Assembly (NCBI GenBank): GCA_947177345.1
Contig: CAMWUB010000024.1
Location: forward strand, 1-11,607
Direction of reading: 5' to 3'
DNA: 11,607 nt
From: an uncultured Ruminococcus sp.
GTDB taxonomy: Bacteria > Bacillota > Clostridia > Oscillospirales > Ruminococcaceae
The notes under the pieces are model-generated. The model did not search any database and was not told the DNA's origin. It worked only from the letters and a program-made list of their open reading frames with translations. Numbering within the stretch: position 1 is the first letter of the stretch; each line of letters starts with the position of its first letter. This document shows, one piece after another, positions 6,305-11,607 of this stretch. The translations under genes and the position numbers were made by a program.

Positions 6305-6634
6305 ATGAATTTTTACGAAAGATTACGTGGAATTTGCAAGGAAAACGGAACATCTGTAACCAATATGCTGAGCAGGTTAGGTATCGCCACCGGAAGTACT
6401 GGTAACTGGAAAAGAGGAAGTTTACCAAATGGTGACATTCTCATTAAAATTGCCGACTATCTTAATACTTCTATTGACTATATACTTCTCGGTGAATATC
6501 GTAGCGATTTGACCAAAGACGAAAAAAAACTCATAGAACTTTACAGATTTACTCCGGAACGGGCTAAATATAAGGTTCTGTGCGATATGGAAGACATTGT
6601 AAATGAAGAAATAAAAAAATTTTCAGCTGAATAA
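6305..6634 (+). CDS. XRE-family helix-turn-helix transcriptional regulator
   Basis: This 109-residue protein carries an HTH_3 (Cro/C1) DNA-binding domain over about residues 3-62. Its recognition-helix region is GSTGNWKRGSLPNG, followed by ILIKIADYLNTSIDYILLGE, the usual end of this domain. The remainder (about 67-109) is a short charged helical tail (LTKDEKKLIELYRF), perhaps for dimer formation; there is no TPR peptide-binding domain and no peptidase domain. The ATG at 6305 follows GGAGGGG by six bases; a GTG frame from 6272 would run through that site and is not used. It has its own terminator. It is divergent from the micropeptide unit and is its likeliest local regulator, but its targets are unknown. 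Confidence 0.92.
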   Translation: MNFYERLRGICKENGTSVTNMLSRLGIATGSTGNWKRGSLPNGDILIKIADYLNTSIDYILLGEYRSDLTKDEKKLIELYRFTPERAKYKVLCDMEDIVNEEIKKFSAE

Positions 6635-6640
6635 TTTCAG

Positions 6641-6672
6641 GGGCGGTTTAATAAAAAAACCGTCCTTTTTTT
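6641..6672 (+). terminator. Intrinsic terminator of the XRE regulator gene
   Basis: GGGCGGTTT (6641-6649) pairs with AAACCGTCC (6657-6665), with one G-U pair, around a 7-base A-rich loop, and seven T follow (6666-6672). The -35 box of the next operon starts two bases later, at 6674. Confidence 0.9.
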
Positions 6673-6673
6673 C

Positions 6674-6702
6674 TTGACAGTCTGTTAAAAAATTGATATA
6701 AT
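6674..6702 (+). promoter_or_regulatory. Sigma-A promoter of the carbohydrate ABC operon
   Basis: TTGACA (6674-6679) and TATAAT (6697-6702) have a 17-base spacer with TGA before the -10 box. The start is expected near 6709, only about 28 bases before the TTG start codon at 6737, so there is no room for a riboswitch. No obvious operator palindrome was seen around it. Confidence 0.9.
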
Positions 6703-6736
6703 TGTGTTATCAATGAAAATATCAGGTGATTATATC

Positions 6737-9589
6737 TTGAAAAATAAAAATCTGTTCAGATTTATAATATTTGTTTTTATTATTTTTTTAGTTCCGGAAA
6801 TGATTCAGTTTCCGGTATATTCCGCCGGATTGCTTTATGATGCATACTATCCTATTGAGAAGAATAACACTGAAATTTCATACAGCCGGTATTATGATAC
6901 TTATTCAGGTGAAAATCGTCCGGAAGATATTATTGAAGTTTCCGGCAGTGACTACATTTCAGCGGAAAACGGTAAATTTTCGGTACGTGAAAATACTCTT
7001 ATATGGGAAAGTTCCTCCGGTGAGGTATCGTATAATACAGCCGTTCAGGAAACCGGTATTTATTGTATGAATATTACATATCTGCCGTTGAAATCGGAAA
7101 CTTCTTCAATAGAATTTTCATTATCAATAGATGATAAAATCCCATATGATACGGCATCACGGATAACTTTAAATAAAACATGGGTAAATGAAAAGGAAAT
7201 TTCCACAGATTCGCACGGCAATCAGATAAGAAGTACACAGGTTCAGAAAGAAATGTGGAAAAAATCCGATATTATGGACATTGACGGGCTTTTCAGTGAA
7301 CCGCTTATATTTTATCTCGAAAAGGGTAATCATGAAATAAAATTCACTTCGGAAAGTGCCTGTTTTGCGATTGAAAAATTCAAGTTCTATAATCCGGAAG
7401 ATTTACCCACGTATAAGGAATATATTTCCGGAGCTGATATTTATTCAACACCGGAAAATATTTTCAGAATCGAGGCAGAAAATGCCGTCTGTAAATCTGA
7501 CCGCACTTTATATCCCACGTGTGATAATTCGCATTATAACGTATCACCGGCAGACCCTGTTAAAATTCTGTATAATACTTTCGGTAAAGATAACTGGAAA
7601 AAACCTCTACAGTCTGCAACGTGGACTATTCCGAAAGAGGACATAAAATATGATGGTTGGTATAAAATCGGCATAAAGTACCGTCAGAATGAAATAAGAG
7701 GCTTTTCGTCGAATCGCCGTCTGTATATTGACGATAAAGTACCATGTCAGGAACTAAATGACATTAAATTTAATTATAGTAAAAAATGGGAAATTCTTTC
7801 ACCGGAAGTCGATAACGAAAATATTTATATATATCTTTCCGCCGATTGTGACCATACCATAACATTGGAATGTATTACCGGTGAAATCGGTGAATATATC
7901 CGGAATCTGAACGAGATTATTTCAGAAATAAATGATTATTACAGAAAAATTTTAATGATTACCGGAGCTTCTCCGGATAAGTACACTGATTATTACGTAC
8001 ATGAAAAGATTCCCGATTTAGTGAAAAATTTCAGGCGTATATCATCAGAACTTAAAAACATTCAGTCCGGAATTGAAAAAATTTCCGATAGTTCAGGTTC
8101 TGAAGCGTATGTTATAGAAAATATGACCGTAATTCTTGACAAATGCGTGAAAAAACCTCTTAAAATTCCGGAATACCTTACACGGATAAAATCAGATATA
8201 ATAACACTTTCGGAGTGGTCACTTGAATTTATAAATCAACCGCTTGAAATTGATTACATAGAGTTTGCAACATCAGGAGTTGATTTCACATCATGTAAGG
8301 AAAATATTTTAAAAAAGATATGGTTTGCTATATGTTCATTTTTCGGGTCATTTTCGGAAGATTATTCCGCATTATCGGATATTTCCGGAGAAGATGTAAT
8401 TGAAGTATGGGTTAATTCCGGACGTGAGCAGGCAGAAATTATTATGGAACTTTCAGAAAATTTCACTGAAAAAACCGGAATACCAGTATCGGTAAATCTT
8501 GTCACCGGCGGAATAGTTGAGGCATCACTCGCCGGAAAGTCTCCGGATATAGCTTTATTTATCGGCGGTGAGTATCCTGTTAATCTTGCTATGCGTGGTC
8601 TTCTGGCAGATGTATCACAATTTGACGACTTTCAGGAAATTACCGGACGTTTTCAGGAAAATGCCATGACACATTATCAGTATAATGGCGGAGTTTACGG
8701 AATCCCTATAACACAGAATTTTCCGTTACTTTTCTACCGTACTGATATTTTAACAGAACTTGGTTATAACACACCTCCGGAAACATGGGACAATTTAATC
8801 AATATGATTCCGGCACTTCAGCGAAATTATATGTCTGCCGGATTGGTTCTGCCGTCAACGAGTGTATCGCCCTCCACGGAAACAGGGAATACATTTGCAT
8901 TGCTTATGTTACAGAGGGGAATTAATTATTATAATTCCGGTCTGAATAAGTCGAATTTTGATACAGTCGAGGCAACAGAGGCTTTTGAAATATGGACTGA
9001 TTTCTATACAAAATACAGTTTTGAACAGTCATACGATGTATTTAACAGATTCCGTACCGGTGAATATCCGCTTGTTATCGCAGACTGTTCATTTTACGGA
9101 CAGCTTACGGACATAGCACCGGAATTGAAAAATTCATGGAATTTCTGTCCAGTACTGGCGACTGTCATGAACGGTGAAGTAAGACATACTGCTAACTCAA
9201 ACGTTTCCGGAGCGGTTATTTTTGCTGATACTGTAAATATAGATTCCGCATGGAAATATGTTAAATGGTTCACGGAAACTGAAACTCAGCTTGATTTATG
9301 CAATCGGACTGAAAGTTTATTCGGCACTATGGGTAGACTATATACCGCTAATACTGAGGCTTTTAAAAAGTTATCGTGGTCAGATGACGAACTTTCAAGA
9401 CTTTCCTCACAGCGTGATGAGTTAGAAGAAATTCCGGTTATACCGGCATCTTATTCAGTTACAAGAAATATAATTAACGCATTCCGTGAAGTAATTAACA
9501 GGAACCAGAATCCACGAGATACTATTTTATGGTACAATAATGATATAAATGATGAAATTTCACGGAAAAATAAAAACGTCCGTGAATGA
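6737..9589 (+). CDS. Secreted solute-binding protein with long N-terminal carbohydrate-binding-like extension
   Basis: The 950-residue product captures substrate for the permeases encoded downstream. A signal peptide (residues 1-30, ending VYSA) is cut by type I signal peptidase. There is no lipobox Cys, although most Gram-positive binding proteins are lipoproteins. Two beta-rich, CBM6/35-like regions follow (about 40-218, and about 243-386 starting FRIEAENA), then a helical, partly coiled region (about 390-540, with YRKILMITGASPDKYTDYY and INQPLEIDYI). The MalE-type family 1 binding domain begins near 553 (DVIEVWVNSG) and includes SPDIALFIGGEYP and YGIPITQNFPLLFYRTD. The TTG at 6737 is chosen because AGGTGAT ends six bases upstream and the signal peptide begins there. 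In-frame GTG (6704) and ATG (6713) lie at or too near the transcription start. The substrate is probably an oligosaccharide or polysaccharide fragment; this is inference. Confidence 0.88.
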   Translation: MKNKNLFRFIIFVFIIFLVPEMIQFPVYSAGLLYDAYYPIEKNNTEISYSRYYDTYSGENRPEDIIEVSGSDYISAENGKFSVRENTLIWESSSGEVSYNTAVQETGIYCMNITYLPLKSETSSIEFSLSIDDKIPYDTASRITLNKTWVNEKEISTDSHGNQIRSTQVQKEMWKKSDIMDIDGLFSEPLIFYLEKGNHEIKFTSESACFAIEKFKFYNPEDLPTYKEYISGADIYSTPENIFRIEAENAVCKSDRTLYPTCDNSHYNVSPADPVKILYNTFGKDNWKKPLQSATWTIPKEDIKYDGWYKIGIKYRQNEIRGFSSNRRLYIDDKVPCQELNDIKFNYSKKWEILSPEVDNENIYIYLSADCDHTITLECITGEIGEYIRNLNEIISEINDYYRKILMITGASPDKYTDYYVHEKIPDLVKNFRRISSELKNIQSGIEKISDSSGSEAYVIENMTVILDKCVKKPLKIPEYLTRIKSDIITLSEWSLEFINQPLEIDYIEFATSGVDFTSCKENILKKIWFAICSFFGSFSEDYSALSDISGEDVIEVWVNSGREQAEIIMELSENFTEKTGIPVSVNLVTGGIVEASLAGKSPDIALFIGGEYPVNLAMRGLLADVSQFDDFQEITGRFQENAMTHYQYNGGVYGIPITQNFPLLFYRTDILTELGYNTPPETWDNLINMIPALQRNYMSAGLVLPSTSVSPSTETGNTFALLMLQRGINYYNSGLNKSNFDTVEATEAFEIWTDFYTKYSFEQSYDVFNRFRTGEYPLVIADCSFYGQLTDIAPELKNSWNFCPVLATVMNGEVRHTANSNVSGAVIFADTVNIDSAWKYVKWFTETETQLDLCNRTESLFGTMGRLYTANTEAFKKLSWSDDELSRLSSQRDELEEIPVIPASYSVTRNIINAFREVINRNQNPRDTILWYNNDINDEISRKNKNVRE

Positions 9590-9600
9590 GGTGATTTATT

Positions 9601-10494
9601 TTGTTTAATAAAATACGTAAAGAATTAAAAAAAAATATGGATTGCTATTTAATGATTATGCCGTTTATGGTATTATTTATAATATTCACGGTTATTCCGG
9701 TTGTTATGTCCGTACCGGTCGGCTTTACGGATTTCAATATCGTTCAGAAACCGGAATTTATAGGATTTTCAAATTATACGGCATTGTTTTTATCGGATAA
9801 AATTTTCATGAAATCCTTAAGAATAACACTTATATTTGCATTTTTCAGCGGATTTATAAGTTACGTGATATGTTTTATTATCGCATGGTTTATAGACAGT
9901 ATGCCACATAGAATCGGAAATTTTTTCACGGTAATATTTTATATACCGTCAATGGCGAATGTATACAGCGTATGGAGAATTATTTTCAGTGGTGACATGA
10001 ACGGTTATATAAATTCGCTTTTAATAAGTATCGGATTTATTACTTCTCCGATACAGTGGCTTACAGACGGTAGATATATTCTGTTTACGGCGGTTATCGT
10101 ACAGATGTGGTTATCACTCGGAGCAGGTTTTTTAGCAATGCGTGCCGGTCTGCGAGGTATAGACCATACAATGTATGAAGTAGGGGCAGTCGAGGGTATA
10201 AACAACAGATTTCAGGAGTTAATATATATAACAATACCGTCCATGAAACCACATCTTATGTTTGCCGGTGTAATGCAGATAGTAAGTTCATTTACTGCCG
10301 GAACGGTCATACAGAATATAGTAGGTTTTCCGAGTACGGATTATAACGCCCATACAGTAATGACACACGCCTATGATTACGGATGGGTACGCTATGAAAT
10401 GGGTTATGCATCGGCGATATGCATGATATTGTTTCTGATTATGTATACCGTCAACAGAATTATTGAAAAAATTTCGGAAAAAAATGCAGATTGA
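9601..10494 (+). CDS. Carbohydrate ABC transporter permease, MalF/UgpA type
   Basis: This 297-residue permease has six predicted membrane helices, starting MIMPFMVLFIIFTVIPVVMS near residue 18. It carries the EAA loop that docks the ATPase: YEVGAVEGINN (192-202), closing in IPSMKP near 215. EVGAVEG replaces the common EAAxxDG but keeps the key Gly and the spacing. The start is TTG at 9601, after GAGGTGAT, which overlaps the TGA stop of the binding-protein gene; the gap is 11 bases. It should pair with the MalG-type permease encoded next. No ATPase gene lies in the visible operon, so a shared MsmX-like ATPase is inferred. Confidence 0.93.
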   Translation: MFNKIRKELKKNMDCYLMIMPFMVLFIIFTVIPVVMSVPVGFTDFNIVQKPEFIGFSNYTALFLSDKIFMKSLRITLIFAFFSGFISYVICFIIAWFIDSMPHRIGNFFTVIFYIPSMANVYSVWRIIFSGDMNGYINSLLISIGFITSPIQWLTDGRYILFTAVIVQMWLSLGAGFLAMRAGLRGIDHTMYEVGAVEGINNRFQELIYITIPSMKPHLMFAGVMQIVSSFTAGTVIQNIVGFPSTDYNAHTVMTHAYDYGWVRYEMGYASAICMILFLIMYTVNRIIEKISEKNAD

Positions 10495-10503
10495 GGTGAA
10501 AAA

Positions 10504-11349
10504 ATGTCCGGAATAGTCGGAAGAAAAAAATCCGGAAATTTAATTATATTTATATTTCTTGCAATATCGGGAATATTTATGTTTTTTCCGGTATATCTTA
10601 CAATTATGATGTCCGTTAAACCGACGGAAGAACTTTTTGTTTTTCCGCCGGAAATATATACATCACAACCGACTTTGAAGAATTTCACGGAAATGTTTGA
10701 GGCTATACGGCAGAACAGAGTACCTTTTTCACGATACGTTTTCAATAGCCTTACGGTCACGGTTTCGGTGACTTTTCTTCAGACGGTCATAATCTCAATG
10801 GCGGGGTTCGTACTGGCAAAATGTCAGTTTGCCGGAAGAAATCTGATAAACCGTATAATTGTAGTATCGCTGTTATATCAGAGTAACGTTATATACATAA
10901 TGCAGTATATGGTAATAAATAAACTCGGATTGATTGACAATTTATCTGCATTGATTCTGCCGTCGATAGCCTCACCGGTGGGACTTTTTCTTATGAAACA
11001 GTCGATAAGTCAGATACCGGATTCAATAATAGATTCCGCAAAAACTGACGGAGCAGGTCTTTTCCGGATATGCTGGCAGATAGTTATTCCGAATCAGAAG
11101 CCTGCTCTTATGACTTTGATTATATTTGCGTTTCAGTCCTCGTGGAATATGCAGTCAGGAGCATTTATATTTCACGATGAATACAAAACGCTTCCGACTG
11201 TTATAAATCAGATTTCAACAACAGGTCTTGCACGTGCCGGAATTTCCATGGCAGGAGCGGTTTTCATGCTGATACCACCGGCGATAATATTTACAATCGC
11301 ACAAAGTCAGATAATAGAAACTATGACGTATTCCGGCATAAAAAATTAG
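10504..11349 (+). CDS. Carbohydrate ABC transporter permease, MalG/UgpE type
   Basis: This 281-residue permease is the partner of the preceding one. It begins with a membrane helix (LIIFIFLAISGIFMFFPVYL), then the family's SVKPTEELF segment before the first external loop. The EAA loop reads DSAKTDGAGLFRICWQIVIP (177-196), a close match to the family. The last helices include LMTLIIFAFQSSWN, typical of MalG-like proteins. The ATG at 10504 follows GAGGTGA, which overlaps the stop of the previous gene; the two genes are nine bases apart. It acts in the inner membrane and forms the translocation path with the MalF-type subunit. Confidence 0.94.
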   Translation: MSGIVGRKKSGNLIIFIFLAISGIFMFFPVYLTIMMSVKPTEELFVFPPEIYTSQPTLKNFTEMFEAIRQNRVPFSRYVFNSLTVTVSVTFLQTVIISMAGFVLAKCQFAGRNLINRIIVVSLLYQSNVIYIMQYMVINKLGLIDNLSALILPSIASPVGLFLMKQSISQIPDSIIDSAKTDGAGLFRICWQIVIPNQKPALMTLIIFAFQSSWNMQSGAFIFHDEYKTLPTVINQISTTGLARAGISMAGAVFMLIPPAIIFTIAQSQIIETMTYSGIKN

Positions 11350-11357
11350 GTGAGTTT

Positions 11358-11607
11358 ATGAAGAAATTTCTTGTAATATTTCTGTGCATGATTGTTTTTT
11401 TTATTCCGGTGAAGGCATATACAGCATATAATTACGACTATATGGGAAATGTCATACCGTCGCAAGCCGGATATGCTGTTGAAAAAGTACTTTACTTCGG
11501 CATGAATGAACCACAGGATATATTTTTCAGTGATAATAATTTCTATATAGCAGATACCGGTAATGACAGAATTTTAGTTCTTGACATTAATCTTGAAAAT
11601 ATAGTAA
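11358..11607 (+). CDS. Secreted NHL-repeat protein, N-terminal fragment (runs off right edge)
   Basis: Eighty-three codons are present and the frame is open at the right edge. A signal peptide covers about residues 1-22 (KKFLVIFLCMIVFFIPVKA). At about 51-77 lies one NHL-type beta-propeller blade, PQDIFFSDNNFYIADTGNDR followed by ILVLD. The ATG at 11358 follows AGGTGA by four bases and starts nine bases after the second permease gene, so it belongs to the operon. Related Firmicutes operons often have, in this place, a protein with NHL repeats followed by a C-terminal YIP1-like membrane domain; this is recalled from family knowledge and that part is outside the window. It may help bind or sense the substrate at the cell surface. 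Confidence 0.75.
   Translation, partial: MKKFLVIFLCMIVFFIPVKAYTAYNYDYMGNVIPSQAGYAVEKVLYFGMNEPQDIFFSDNNFYIADTGNDRILVLDINLENIV

Noticed and set aside
6704..6736. GTG (6704) or ATG (6713) as the start of the solute-binding protein
   Set aside because: The GTG lies before the expected transcription start and the ATG about four bases after it. The TTG at 6737 has a proper AGGTGAT site and begins a clean signal peptide.
6703..6736. Riboswitch in the leader of the sugar-transport operon
   Set aside because: The leader is only about 28 bases, too short for any known riboswitch.
6737..11349. Frequent TTCCGG/TCCGGA words as a dispersed repeat or uptake signal
   Set aside because: Most occurrences lie in coding frames as ordinary Pro, Ser and Gly codons favoured by this genome, with no fixed spacing or strand bias that I could see.

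Overview
The window looks like chromosomal DNA of a low-GC Gram-positive bacterium of the Clostridia, plausibly a Ruminococcus-like member of the Oscillospiraceae. The reasons are the SRP RNA-dnaX-ybaB-recR order, strong AGGAGG-type ribosome binding sites, near-perfect sigma-A promoters of the TTGACA-17-TATAAT kind, TTG and GTG starts, and proteins of gut-Clostridia type. The genus is inferred from general recognition, not from a search.

Bases 1-2280 (minus strand) are a conserved housekeeping operon. A consensus promoter drives a small-type SRP RNA (about 2077-2210), followed by dnaX (GTG start at 2053), ybaB and the first 23 codons of recR, which runs off the left edge. Bases 2351-3379 (plus) hold a single membrane-anchored family 2 glycosyltransferase with its own promoter. 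It converges on a two-gene ABC-2 type exporter (ATPase then permease, minus strand, 3439-5503), and one hairpin at 3400-3434 can terminate both.

Bases 5504-6304 are the least ordinary part. They hold no large gene. There is a minus-strand transcription unit with a promoter (6217-6244), two tiny hydrophobic open frames with good ribosome binding sites (21 and 20 codons) and an intrinsic terminator (5809-5844). An XRE-family regulator gene (6305-6634) is read to the right. Its likely promoter (6143-6171) faces the micropeptide promoter, so the two transcripts should be complementary over their first ~33 nt. Just upstream of the regulator's -35 box lie two identical TTCGACA heptamers spaced 10 bp apart, the arrangement of tandem Spo0A boxes.

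Bases 6674-11607 (plus) are a carbohydrate-uptake ABC operon. It encodes a 950-residue secreted solute-binding protein with a long N-terminal extension, two MalF/MalG-type permeases, and the start of a secreted NHL-repeat protein cut by the right edge. No ATPase is encoded here; such systems usually share a MsmX-type ATPase encoded elsewhere.
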